From Desulfobacterales bacterium (GTDB taxonomy: Bacteria; Desulfobacterota; Desulfobacteria; Desulfobacterales; Desulfosalsimonadaceae), in the NCBI GenBank assembly GCA_034520365.1, contig JAXHNP010000006.1, positions 1,171,001-1,235,000 of the forward strand: a stretch of DNA of 64,000 bases, in the 5' to 3' direction. Position numbers and translations under genes: made by a program. Shown one piece after another: positions 23,929 through 31,990 of the stretch (positions are counted from its first letter, which is position 1; every line of letters begins with the position of its first letter). The notes below the pieces were generated by a model that worked only from the letters and a program-made list of their open reading frames with translations, ran no database searches and was not told the origin of the DNA.

Positions 23929-25983
23929 TTAGCTTCTGAGCCTGGCTGCGATATCCCCGGCGATTTCGGCGATGCCCAGCTCTTTTAGCTTTTCTTCCGC
24001 CGGGATGCCCTTGTCCCGGCTCCAGCCTCTTTGCGCCCAGTACTGGGGCAGGCATTCGTCAAAAAGCTTTGCAGTGTCGCCGCCGAAAGCGGTTTTGCCC
24101 TTGTATGGGCCGGTGGGCAAGGGCTCTTTAAACCATCGGGCGGGAAACATGTCCGGGCTGTCCCATTCTTTTCTGGGATCTTTAATGTTCTGGGACCGGA
24201 GATTAAAGAGCCTGGAAAGGGCATAGGCCCGCTCGCCGACTTTGAGAAAATCTTTTTTGTCAAAATCGCTCCAGCCGGTCACCGCCTTGACCAGTTCCAC
24301 GTTGCCTTCGTCGCCCCAGAAGCCGCTGGCAAAAAGACAATAGACCATGGAATTGACGGCGGCATTGAAATTCTGGCCGTTTACCGCCCCTTCATAGTCG
24401 ATCGGGTCTTTCATAAAAGCCTTGGAGCCGCCGCCGGTATGTTCGCAGGGCCGGACCACAGTGACGTAATCCAGGGCATTGCGGTCATGGTTGCTCCTGG
24501 CGCCGTGGGCGGGCTGTGCATACCGTTTGCCGGTCATGCTGTAGTACATGATCTCATCGTTTTCCTTTTTGCGGCTGAGATACCTGGCCGTCTCATAGGT
24601 GCCTTTGGCCAGAACCGCTCCGATGCCGTCCCCGGAAACCGTCTTTTCCAAAACGGCTTTAACGGATGTTAAATCCCCCCATTTTATATCAATGCCGTCC
24701 AGATCCGCGGGTTCGATCAGATCCCTTTGCCGCAGTTCCATGAGCAGGCCCAGCAATGCGCCGCCTTCAATAAAATCCATGCCGGTATTGTCAGAAAACC
24801 ACGTGGTATACTGGGTTTTGGCCGCATTTTCCGTCATATCCTTGAAGGTGCCGCCATAGGGATCGCCCGGGTCCGTGCCTTCGGCTTCCAGGTAGCCGAT
24901 GTTGCCGCCGACCATGCCCATGGCTTCCCAATCCGGCATATCGGTGATGGTCTCATCCATCATCTCGTCGTCACTGCTGATCCGGGCGGGATAGAGACAA
25001 TGCAGGGCGCAGCCCGGGCAGGCCTGTTTGCGGACAAAGCTTAGCTGGTCCACAAAGGGGCCGGACAATGCCTTTACGGTTCTTGGATCCGCCCAGGATT
25101 CCCACTGCCAGTTCCGGATGGGGTATCCGCCCATTACATTGCTTTCCTTGGCGCTGATTCCGGCAGTGCCGTAGGTTCGCCAGAAATGGCTGGTCTTCTC
25201 GCGCTTTTGGATATTGGCCATGATCTGTGTAAATTTCTTTTTATCAGCGAATTTCTGGCCCCGGGTGCCCCTGACGACAATGCCCTTCAAATTTTTCGCA
25301 CCGGCCACCGCACCGGAGCCGTAACGGCCGTGAGCCCTGGCGCCTTCCGTGACCATGTTGGCAAACCAGACTTTGTTTTCTCCGGCCGGTCCGATCACCC
25401 ACGTGCTGGCCAGCCGTTTGCCGCCGATTCCCTGATTTTTGGGCGGCCTGAGCTTCGCCCATTTTTTCGTCAGGTCGGATTCTGTGAGGGTGCTGCCTGA
25501 GGTCTCTATGGGGGCAAGCACGCTTTTCCGCATCGCCATCTCTGACTCTTCGGTCCCCATGCCCCAGAATTCCGTGGCATCCCGGATTTCGATATCATCG
25601 TCTATTACGGCGATATATACGGGCTTATCCGATTTGCCCACGACCTGGATGCCGTCCCAGCCGGCAAATTTCAGGTTGGCGCCGCCCTGGCCGCCGCATA
25701 GGGTAATACAGTTGAATCCGTACGGGCTTTTCGTCACAATGGCGGTTCGCGGGTTCGGGGCGATGCCGGTAACCGGACCCACAAGAAGCTGCAGCATGTT
25801 TTCAGGCCCCAGCGGATCTTTATCCGGTTCTGCAAGGCCCTCCTTGAAAAGGTAATACATACCCAGGGCCCATCCGCCCAGGTATTTTCGGTATACTTCT
25901 TCCGGCGGCTCGACGGTGGTCACCGAACCGGCGGAAAGATCGATTCTGGCAATTTTTCCCGTGAATCCGTAATATACACTCAT
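23929..25983 (-). CDS. Aldehyde:ferredoxin oxidoreductase (tungsten/molybdopterin) family protein
   Basis: A 684-residue AOR family protein. The N-terminal domain has the typical start GKIARIDLSAGSV and WALGMYYL. The [4Fe-4S] ligands lie in ACPGCALHC (about 334-342) with the later cysteine in VRPCEHTGGG (about 510). Family members oxidise aldehydes to acids (or reduce acids) with a tungsten bis-pyranopterin and ferredoxin. It has no signal peptide. Its ATG overlaps the stop of the Fe-S partner gene by one base. The substrate range is not predictable. Confidence 0.9.
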   Translation of the reverse strand: MSVYYGFTGKIARIDLSAGSVTTVEPPEEVYRKYLGGWALGMYYLFKEGLAEPDKDPLGPENMLQLLVGPVTGIAPNPRTAIVTKSPYGFNCITLCGGQGGANLKFAGWDGIQVVGKSDKPVYIAVIDDDIEIRDATEFWGMGTEESEMAMRKSVLAPIETSGSTLTESDLTKKWAKLRPPKNQGIGGKRLASTWVIGPAGENKVWFANMVTEGARAHGRYGSGAVAGAKNLKGIVVRGTRGQKFADKKKFTQIMANIQKREKTSHFWRTYGTAGISAKESNVMGGYPIRNWQWESWADPRTVKALSGPFVDQLSFVRKQACPGCALHCLYPARISSDDEMMDETITDMPDWEAMGMVGGNIGYLEAEGTDPGDPYGGTFKDMTENAAKTQYTTWFSDNTGMDFIEGGALLGLLMELRQRDLIEPADLDGIDIKWGDLTSVKAVLEKTVSGDGIGAVLAKGTYETARYLSRKKENDEIMYYSMTGKRYAQPAHGARSNHDRNALDYVTVVRPCEHTGGGSKAFMKDPIDYEGAVNGQNFNAAVNSMVYCLFASGFWGDEGNVELVKAVTGWSDFDKKDFLKVGERAYALSRLFNLRSQNIKDPRKEWDSPDMFPARWFKEPLPTGPYKGKTAFGGDTAKLFDECLPQYWAQRGWSRDKGIPAEEKLKELGIAEIAGDIAARLRS

Positions 25984-26765
25984 TATAACGCCCTTTCCTT
26001 GTTAAACATTTTCTTATACAGGAGTTCAGCGGCATGGTCCGGACTGTTGGCATAGTAGCGGCCGTTGACCTGTACCGGAATAAACTGCAGGGCATCTTCC
26101 GGACAGGCTTTTACGCACTCCGGGTCCCCGCCGCAGCGGGTGCATACCTGCGCCTTGCCCTCGACGGGATCAAAGGATATGCCGCTTCCGAACTGGTCTT
26201 CGCAGACTTCCAGGCACCGCCCGCAATTGTCGATGCCAAGACACAGTCCACGGTCCACGGTCATATATCCCATGCCGGTATAGCCTTCTTTGCCTTCTCC
26301 TTTTTTGACCCGGTGAAGGGCGCCGGTCGGGCAAACCGCCTCGCACGGGTGCTGCTCGGTGCCTTCCGCCCATTTGATCAGTTCGCAGTACTGGCAGACA
26401 TTGACAAAATCCACAAACTGGAAGCGCATGGGCCGTATCCGGGCAAACTCCAGGTTGATGGTATGCCGGGCCTGTTCGGGGGCGATTTGCTGCATGTACT
26501 TGTCAGCGCATGCCATGGCGCAGGACATGCAGCCGGTACACCTGGCGGGATCAAATATGATCGTGTAGCCCGGCTGCGTCCCTGAATTGCCGGCTTGTTC
26601 CGCCGCCGAGGCCATATCCATAAAAATGCCTCCGGCAGAAACCGAAATCCCCAGGGCGGTCAGCATCCTGATAAATTCCCGGCGATTTATGACCCCCTTT
26701 TGGAATTTGGTTTTCAGTTCCGAAATTTGCTCCTCCTGGTTGGCATCTGCGTTGGAATCAGCCAT
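25983..26765 (-). CDS. Tat-signal Fe-S electron-transfer subunit partnered with the aldehyde oxidoreductase
   Basis: A 260-residue protein. Residues 26-54 contain a twin-arginine-like leader (INRREFIRMLTALG, then a hydrophobic Gly/Ala stretch). The rest has four cysteine clusters of DMSO-reductase beta-subunit type: CTGCMSCAMAC, a split CQYC...HPCEAVC, CLGIDNCGRCLEVC and CTRCGGDPECVKAC, enough for four [4Fe-4S] centres. It should accept electrons from the oxidoreductase, encoded one base downstream. The leader suggests export, possibly carrying the leaderless oxidoreductase along. A GGAGG precedes the ATG. Confidence 0.85.
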   Translation of the reverse strand: MADSNADANQEEQISELKTKFQKGVINRREFIRMLTALGISVSAGGIFMDMASAAEQAGNSGTQPGYTIIFDPARCTGCMSCAMACADKYMQQIAPEQARHTINLEFARIRPMRFQFVDFVNVCQYCELIKWAEGTEQHPCEAVCPTGALHRVKKGEGKEGYTGMGYMTVDRGLCLGIDNCGRCLEVCEDQFGSGISFDPVEGKAQVCTRCGGDPECVKACPEDALQFIPVQVNGRYYANSPDHAAELLYKKMFNKERAL

Positions 26766-26877
26766 AATAACCTCCATCTGCGATTTATTAATAAAAAGGG
26801 GCAGGGAAATACCTTATTTGTATTAATCTAATCCCCAATTCATTGCTTTTCAAAATAAGTGGTTGTTGCCGTCAATA

Positions 26878-26930
26878 GGGTAGGCCCCCGTGCCGACCTT
26901 ACATGAGAATAGCCCCATGGCGAAGCCATT
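26878..26930 (-). repeat. Decayed fragment of the short inverted-repeat element
   Basis: Read on the minus strand, it matches the internal arm of the element at 62212-62363 (CCATGGGG, TCTCATGT, GGTCGGCACGG). No terminal inverted repeat remains. Confidence 0.5.
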
Positions 26931-27015
26931 GCTCTGCTCATTAAATTAGAACCCCCAAGTATTTTTTGAAGAATCTTTCGTCTTTTCATAGTTCATCTCT
27001 TATAGGCCGAACGAC

Positions 27016-27057
27016 GGGCATCAGCAGCCGCGGCTTTTTGCGGTCTGCTGAATGCCC
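27016..27057. repeat. Long inverted repeat after the toxin-antitoxin pair
   Basis: GGGCAT-CAGCAG-CCGC pairs with GCGG-CTGCTG-ATGCCC around a short T-rich loop. It lies 17 bases past the antitoxin stop and could end or protect the toxin-antitoxin mRNA, though no T-run follows. Confidence 0.6.
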
Positions 27058-27073
27058 TGGTTCTGCAAATTAA

Positions 27074-27310
27074 TTATATTCTGTCATAATGCTCTGGCTT
27101 TGAATCCGGCACTTTTTTAAGCACTTTCTCAAATTTCTTTATACTTCCCTTTTTAGCTCTTGCCTCAATATATTCTTCGGTTAATAGGGCGGCCATTTTT
27201 TCAGCTGCTGCTGACGCAACAAACTGATTGATAGAGATACCTTCCCTTTTGGCAAGAAGCCTAATCTGTTCGTGTAGCGAGTTTGGGATTCGTAAACTTA
27301 AAGTGCTCAT
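27074..27310 (-). CDS. Ribbon-helix-helix antitoxin-like protein
   Basis: A 78-residue protein beginning with a ribbon-helix-helix motif (STLSLRIPNSLHEQIRLLAK...ISINQFVASA), as in HicB C-terminal and toxB/RHH antitoxins, and a basic tail. It would bind DNA as a dimer, repress its operon and neutralise the PIN toxin. It follows the toxin gene with a 4-base overlap. Confidence 0.8.
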   Translation of the reverse strand: MSTLSLRIPNSLHEQIRLLAKREGISINQFVASAAAEKMAALLTEEYIEARAKKGSIKKFEKVLKKVPDSKPEHYDRI

Positions 27311-27726
27311 TTTAGTCCTCCTATTTCAATAAGAAATTCCTTCGGATCGTAAACGTTTAATCCAAATCTCTTGGCATGTTTAAAATGTTTTTTGTTATAT
27401 GTGATAATCGCATCGCAATCTCCGGCTACCGCGACTTCCAAAATAAGATCGTCAGATGGATCAGGCAAGCAAGGTCGCCAAAGAAAAAAAATGTCTTGCT
27501 TGTTCCCAATATGGCAAAGAAAGTCAATAACATCACCGATGTCTTTTTCAGATATCGATGCCGGTAGTTGGCCTCTCATCAGTACGGATTCATATTCAAT
27601 AATCAGAGGGACGGATATCGCAATTGAAAACTTTTTACTCGGCAAAAGTGAGAGCAGACGAAACGAGGCCCCTTTCCGAGAGTTTAAACCCGTGAAAATA
27701 ACATTTGTATCTAAAACAATTTTCAT
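27307..27726 (-). CDS. PIN domain toxin (COG1569-type)
   Basis: A 139-residue PIN fold ribonuclease-like protein. Acidic residues are placed as expected: Asp6 in VLDTNV, Glu near 44 (IEYESVL) and the DPSDD group near 88-92 in CLPDPSDDLILEVAV. Relatives are toxins of type II systems that cut RNA. Here the toxin gene comes first and overlaps the antitoxin (ATGA). The pair sits among repeats and lacks ties to neighbours, typical of acquired toxin-antitoxin modules. Confidence 0.8.
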   Translation of the reverse strand: MKIVLDTNVIFTGLNSRKGASFRLLSLLPSKKFSIAISVPLIIEYESVLMRGQLPASISEKDIGDVIDFLCHIGNKQDIFFLWRPCLPDPSDDLILEVAVAGDCDAIITYNKKHFKHAKRFGLNVYDPKEFLIEIGGLK

Positions 27727-28115
27727 GTGGTATTACATACCATACCAATAAATGACGGTCAAGTCTTTTTGCAGAACGACATGATCACTTGGCCCTAAGG
27801 CCGCCAGGCCTTTGGGATCAGGTGCATCATTTTTGTTCTGTGTCATTTTTTTGTGTTTCAGTATTATCCGTTCTCTAATATTGCTATTAGCACACCACAG
27901 CAACCTACAAAGAGGAAATAGAGTGGAATATGCCAACCTGACCAACGAATTTGTTTTTTATACTTTTCTACAATAGGGTCATTAAAATTGTGAACCGGTT
28001 TTTTTCCATACCGCCGATTTGATAGCATCCGCCGAGCCGTTATATTTCAATATAAGCTATTAAATTTTTTTGGATGATTTTATCCAAATAGCTCAATTGA
28101 AAAGCAGGAGGCTAT
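27727..28115. other. Intergenic region with no recognised gene
   Basis: These 389 bases are A/T-rich and contain no convincing gene. The short palindrome GGCCGCCAGGCC lies at about 27799-27810. Promoters for the toxin-antitoxin pair and the downstream dehydrogenase are expected here. An SD (AGCAGGAGG) stands before the dehydrogenase ATG. Confidence 0.6.
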
Positions 28116-28994
28116 ATGAAAATCGGATTTATCGGTATGGGTATTATGGGCCGGCGGATGGCGGCCAACCTGGCCAATGCCGGCTATGATCTGCGGGTCT
28201 ATAACCGGACAAAGATTAAACCGCTCCCGTTCATGTGTTTGAAGAACGCCCAGTGGATGGAATCGGCAAAGGATGTGGCGGCGGCCTCGGATGTGGTTTT
28301 TACCATGCTGTCAACCCCGGCGGTGGTTTATGAAGTGGCTGCCGGGGCAGAGGGGTTTCTGGGCGCCATGTCAGCGGGCTCCCTATGGGTGGACAGCAGC
28401 ACGGTGAACCCCGCGTTTTCCAGAAAAATGGCCGCACTTTGCAAGGAGCAAAACATCCGTTTCCTGGATGCACCGGTGGCCGGCTCCAAGCAGCCGGCAG
28501 AGCAGGGGGAACTCGTTTTTCTGGTGGGCGGGGATGGAGCGGCTGTACAGGAATGTGCACCGCTTTTTGAGATCATGGGAAAAAAATACATTCATGCCGG
28601 GGAAAACGGCATGGGCACGTCCTTTAAAATGGTATTTAATCTGCTTTTGGGTGAGGCCATGATGGCCTTTTCCGAGGGGCTTGTGCTTGGCGAATCCCTT
28701 GGGCTCTCCCGGGAGAAGATGCTGGATGTGCTGCTGCAGTCCCCGGTGGCCGCCCCTTTTCTGCAGGGAAAGCGAAAGAAGCTTGAGGACGGGGATTACG
28801 AGCCCGAGTTTCCGCTGCAGTGGATGCAGAAAGATCTTCATCTGGCCGCCCAAAGCGCGTTTGAGCAAAATCAAGCGCTCCCGGCATTAAACGGGATCAA
28901 GGAGATCTATGCCCTGGCCAAACAGAATGGCTGGGCGGAAGCTGATTTTTCAGGTATCTATGAATTTCTGCGGCAGAAGAGGGATGGGGATTAG
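28116..28994 (+). CDS. NAD(P)-dependent beta-hydroxyacid dehydrogenase (3-hydroxyisobutyrate dehydrogenase family)
   Basis: A 292-residue protein. The Rossmann motif GFIGMGIMGRRMAANL occupies residues 4-19, the substrate loop is DAPVAGSKQPAEQG (about 120-133), and the catalytic lysine region is GMGTSFKMVFN (about 168-178). The family includes 3-hydroxyisobutyrate, tartronate semialdehyde and glyoxylate/succinic semialdehyde reductases. The NRTKIKP segment after the second strand (Arg, Lys) suggests NADPH use, as in GLYR-type enzymes. It is a single gene convergent with the DnaJ gene. Confidence 0.85.
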   Translation: MKIGFIGMGIMGRRMAANLANAGYDLRVYNRTKIKPLPFMCLKNAQWMESAKDVAAASDVVFTMLSTPAVVYEVAAGAEGFLGAMSAGSLWVDSSTVNPAFSRKMAALCKEQNIRFLDAPVAGSKQPAEQGELVFLVGGDGAAVQECAPLFEIMGKKYIHAGENGMGTSFKMVFNLLLGEAMMAFSEGLVLGESLGLSREKMLDVLLQSPVAAPFLQGKRKKLEDGDYEPEFPLQWMQKDLHLAAQSAFEQNQALPALNGIKEIYALAKQNGWAEADFSGIYEFLRQKRDGD

Positions 28995-28998
28995 GGTG

Positions 28999-29637
28999 TT
29001 AAAAACTTTTCTCAACCAAAACCGTGGCGTGAACATAGGTCTGCGTGTGCCCGTTATCATGGGCAAGTTTGCGAAAGGTGGTGCCAGATTTGATGTTTGG
29101 GGGGATTTCCAGAACAAGGCTTTTCTCAAATTGGACGGCGCCGGCACCGCCACATGCCGGGCAGAACAGCCGGGCCAGCAGGCCGCCGTGGCCGCAATGG
29201 GGGCAGGGGATGGATATGGGCACGGCAATTGAGAACTGACCGCCGGCCCGGGCCTCCTCAGGCGATAGAATCAATTCCAGCCGCCGCTCCTGCAGGTTTT
29301 TTGGAGCCCCCCGGCCCCAATCATACATGCTGTCCGTGGTGTCCTGCAGCGGGGATCGGCCCGGTTTGCGCCCGGAGAAGCCGGAAGGCCGGGAGGTATC
29401 TACGGGTATGCTGCGGCCCGAGCCTTTCTGTTTGATCTTTCGGTCATACTCGGCGCGTTTGGCATCATCGGACAGTGTGTCATAGGCCTCTTTGGCTTCC
29501 ATGAATTTTTTTTTGTTTTCGGTTGAGTCGCACTTGTCCGGATGATGCGCTTTGGCTTTTTCCCGGTATGCCTGCTTGACCCGGTCTTTGCTCGCCGCTT
29601 TGGGCAGCCCCAGTATGATGTAGTAGTCTTTTATCAT
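28999..29637 (-). CDS. J-domain protein with C-terminal DnaJ-like region
   Basis: A 212-residue protein. Residues 1-65 are a J domain with the HPD tripeptide (AHHPDK) that stimulates Hsp70. A short linker follows, then a zinc-ribbon-like CPHCGHGG...CPACGGAG segment near 155-175 and a C-terminal piece like the DnaJ substrate-binding domain (LEIPPNIKSGTTFR). It is much shorter than DnaJ. The start at 29637 has AGGGGG upstream. It ends the small heat-shock gene series and probably works with DnaK and those holdases. Confidence 0.8.
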   Translation of the reverse strand: MIKDYYIILGLPKAASKDRVKQAYREKAKAHHPDKCDSTENKKKFMEAKEAYDTLSDDAKRAEYDRKIKQKGSGRSIPVDTSRPSGFSGRKPGRSPLQDTTDSMYDWGRGAPKNLQERRLELILSPEEARAGGQFSIAVPISIPCPHCGHGGLLARLFCPACGGAGAVQFEKSLVLEIPPNIKSGTTFRKLAHDNGHTQTYVHATVLVEKSF

Positions 29638-29714
29638 GAAAATCCCCCTTTTGTCCCCCTTTTGAAAAGGGGGACTTAAAGGAATTCTCACCATTTTAAT
29701 TTAAACGCGGGTGT

Positions 29715-30122
29715 TTAGCCGGCCTTAACTTCAATTTTTCTGGGCTGGGCTTTTTCCGCCTTGGGCAGCCGCAGGTGCAGTACGCCCTCAGCTAAGTTGG
29801 CTTCGATTTTATCCTGATCAATGATTTCGGATAAAGTAAACTGCCGGTAATATTGGCCCACCTCGTACTCGATCATCAGGTCCTCTTCATCCGGATTCTC
29901 AAACGGCTCGATATCGCCGGAAAGCGTCAGCACTCCTTCATTTAGATCAATATTGAGGTTTTCAGATGTAACCCCCGGAAGATCCGCCAAAAGGGTAATC
30001 TCCTTATCTGTTTCAAAAATATCCACTGCCGGGGTAAACACCGGGACGGGCCGCGTCTGCTCCGCCTGACCGACTTCCTGTTTTTCTTTTACCTGCATTT
30101 CCCTGTTTTTTGTATCAGCCAT
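29715..30122 (-). CDS. Hsp20 small heat-shock protein
   Basis: A 135-residue protein with an alpha-crystallin domain from about residue 30: FETDKEITLLADLPGVTSENLNI and a C-terminal GVLHLRLPKAEKA, with the conserved G-V-L segment. It forms oligomeric holdases that bind unfolding proteins. The N-terminal arm is Gln/Glu-rich. It follows the first Hsp20 gene by 39 bases. Confidence 0.9.
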   Translation of the reverse strand: MADTKNREMQVKEKQEVGQAEQTRPVPVFTPAVDIFETDKEITLLADLPGVTSENLNIDLNEGVLTLSGDIEPFENPDEEDLMIEYEVGQYYRQFTLSEIIDQDKIEANLAEGVLHLRLPKAEKAQPRKIEVKAG

Positions 30123-30161
30123 ATTGCTCCCCTCCTTTCTTTTTGCCGTGATTCGGTTGGC

Positions 30162-30620
30162 TTACTTGATTTCGATTTGTCTCGGCTTGGCGGATTCAGC
30201 CTTGGGAATTGTAATGGTCAGCATGCCGTCGGCCAGGTTCGCCGAGATTTTATCACTATCGACCTTACCGGGGAGGGTGATCGCTCTTGAAAAGCGGCCG
30301 AAATCGCGCTCCCTGCGATGGAACCGGGCATTTTCATTTTCTTCGGGTATTTTCCGTTCACCGTTGATGGAGATGTTGTTATCCGTCGCATTAATTTCCA
30401 GGTCATCGCTTTTAACTCCCGGCAGCTCGGCTCTCAGATAATAGTTGATGTCGTCTTCGGTTAGGTTCAATAGCGGGAATACGCCTCTGCCAGGCCCGCG
30501 AAAGGGCTGGGATTCGGTCTCTCCCATCATGCGGTCCAGCTGCCGCCGCATGCGATCGAGTTCGTCAAAATGGCTGCGCCATCCGAATGCGGGCCAGTCA
30601 AAAAAACGTCGGGTAATCAT
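30162..30620 (-). CDS. Hsp20 small heat-shock protein
   Basis: A 152-residue protein with an N-terminal arm (FFDWPAFGWRSHFDELDRMRRQLDRM) and an alpha-crystallin domain from about residue 50 (YYLRAELPGVKSDDLEI; GMLTITIPKAES). AGGAGG precedes its ATG, which overlaps the stop of the upstream truncated gene by two bases, so translation may be coupled. The sequence differs enough from the neighbouring Hsp20 to suggest mixed oligomers or different clients. Confidence 0.9.
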   Translation of the reverse strand: MITRRFFDWPAFGWRSHFDELDRMRRQLDRMMGETESQPFRGPGRGVFPLLNLTEDDINYYLRAELPGVKSDDLEINATDNNISINGERKIPEENENARFHRRERDFGRFSRAITLPGKVDSDKISANLADGMLTITIPKAESAKPRQIEIK

Positions 30621-30808
30621 AGTGCATGCCTCCTTTCAGTTTGCAGGTTATTTTCGCTCACATCCACGTGCGGCCACCATTGGCTTCGGTTAAACGGGTG
30701 GAACGCGGATAAGAACGGTTCATCAAAAAACCGGTCAAAAGAGCTTGCAAGGTCTTTGCGAGAGGCGGGCTGGTCTTTTTTTCGTTTCCACGGGACCAGG
30801 TTAACCAT
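30617..30808 (-). CDS. Truncated Hsp20-like N-terminal peptide
   Basis: A 63-residue product with the start of a typical Hsp20 (MVNLVPWKRKKDQ, then SSFDRFFDEPF and WWPHVDVSE), which ends where the alpha-crystallin domain should begin. A strong AAAGGAGG precedes the ATG. The stop overlaps the next Hsp20 ATG. It may be the remains of a third tandem Hsp20 gene, or a leader cistron that couples translation of the following gene. Confidence 0.6.
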   Translation of the reverse strand: MVNLVPWKRKKDQPASRKDLASSFDRFFDEPFLSAFHPFNRSQWWPHVDVSENNLQTERRHAL

Positions 30809-31003
30809 GTCAATCACCTCCTTTATAATCCGCCTGTCTGCCTCAACCGGAAAATAAGCAGATAAAAATGGCAAACCTAGATAAATATACAATTAAATCA
30901 AATTATTAACTGATTTTTGATATTAATAAAGTAATCACAAAGCTTTTAGTGTCAAGAGGCGGGTGGGTTTTTTTGAGGTGTCAATTGGAAGACTTATCGC
31001 TTC

Positions 31004-31170
31004 TAAGTAACTTCACGGGTATTCGGTTTTGGGTGTTAGGTATTATGTTAATGAAATCAAGAATTTATGGTCGGCACGGTGGCCGACCCTACGATGGATC
31101 GGGGTTTTTCCCCATTCGTAGGGCGGGCCACCGTGCCCGCCTGAAAAATAGATAGAACAAATTTACCGTG
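31004..31170 (+). repeat. Derived short inverted-repeat element with one intact end
   Basis: Matches 988-1134 over about 150 bases but keeps the right terminal repeat AGAACAAATTTACCGTG (31154-31170), identical to the right end of the element at 62212-62363. The left end is replaced and no 10-bp flanking duplication is found. Confidence 0.7.
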
Positions 31171-31244
31171 CCTCAGTGCCTTTAAAGTTATTGATAGGCT
31201 CGGTCCCGGGCAAACTCGTGCTCGCACTCGGAAAAATAAAACCC

Positions 31245-31288
31245 GAGTACGAGCACGAGTACGAGTACGCGTACGAGTACGCGTACGA
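31245..31288 (+). repeat. Hexamer microsatellite (GAGTAC)n
   Basis: About seven 6-bp units of GAGTAC, with GAGCAC and GCGTAC variants. Confidence 0.85.
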
Positions 31289-31334
31289 ATAGTGGACCGT
31301 GCTGGGTTTAACAGGAAGCTTTGGCCAGGCGGGC

Positions 31335-31904
31335 TCAGGCAAAGGAGAAGTTTATTTTGACGTCTTCGCGGTGTTCGGGTTCGATCTGCCAGACTTCCCG
31401 GGGCTCCAGCCGCATCATGTTGGCAATAAAGACATCGGGGAACTGCTCGATGCGAATGTTGAACATATTGACGCTTTCATTATAGAACTCCCGGCGGTCG
31501 GCGATTTGGTTTTCAAGCTCGGATATTCGGGACTGCAGCTGCCTGAAGCCGCGGTCCGCTTTCAGGTCCGGGTAATTCTCCACCACCGCGAAAAGGGAGC
31601 GCAGGGCGCTGGTAATGGCGTTGTTGGCATCGTGGACTTCCTTCTGGGAGCCGGCATTGTCGAGCTGTGACCGGGCTTTGGTAACATTTTCCAGAGTGGC
31701 GCGTTCGTGTTTCATGTAGCCTTCGCAGACGCTGACCAGTTTGGGGATTTCATCGTAGCGCTGTTTGAGCAGGACATCAATGTTGCTCCAGTTTTTGGTG
31801 ATATTGTGTTTTAACTGGATCAGGCCGTTAAAGATAATGACGCCGTAAACAATAACGGCAATGATAATGGCCAGCAGAATTAAAAGGATAATGGTGGCTG
31901 CCAT
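31335..31904 (-). CDS. LemA family protein
   Basis: A 189-residue protein with one N-terminal transmembrane helix (about residues 4-27, no cleavage site) and a long helical body with the LemA marks: NGLIQLKHNITKNWSNIDVLLKQRYDEIP and the C-terminal IEQFPDVFIAN. It is anchored in the inner membrane with the body outside. LemA proteins often pair with GIDE-domain membrane proteins, as with the upstream gene here; their role is unclear. Confidence 0.9.
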   Translation of the reverse strand: MAATIILLILLAIIIAVIVYGVIIFNGLIQLKHNITKNWSNIDVLLKQRYDEIPKLVSVCEGYMKHERATLENVTKARSQLDNAGSQKEVHDANNAITSALRSLFAVVENYPDLKADRGFRQLQSRISELENQIADRREFYNESVNMFNIRIEQFPDVFIANMMRLEPREVWQIEPEHREDVKINFSFA

Positions 31905-31990
31905 AGCTTCGTCCTTTCCTTTTTAGTTATAATAAAGGGTATAAGGTTTAGGGTCTAAAGTTTAAGGTTAAGAAGTTCAGGGTTCAGGGT

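Larger units (their letters stand above)
26766..27073. other. Intergenic region with a decayed repeat and a long hairpin
   Basis: No gene recognised. It contains a decayed fragment of the short inverted-repeat element (26878-26930) and an inverted repeat at 27016-27057. The promoter of the aldehyde oxidoreductase operon should lie in 26766-26870. Confidence 0.6.
30809..31334. other. Repeat-bearing intergenic region
   Basis: No gene recognised. It contains a derived inverted-repeat element (31004-31170), a hexamer microsatellite (31245-31288) and, at the left, an A/T-rich stretch that probably holds the heat-shock operon promoter. No CIRCE palindrome was seen. Confidence 0.65.

Noticed and set aside
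23929..26765. BamB/BamC-type benzoyl-CoA reductase components
   Set aside because: None of the other bam genes is present, and the Fe-S partner has a Tat leader and four clusters, unlike BamC.
27733..27945. A 70-residue minus-strand frame upstream of the PIN toxin
   Set aside because: No SD, odd composition and no recognisable family; treated as non-coding.
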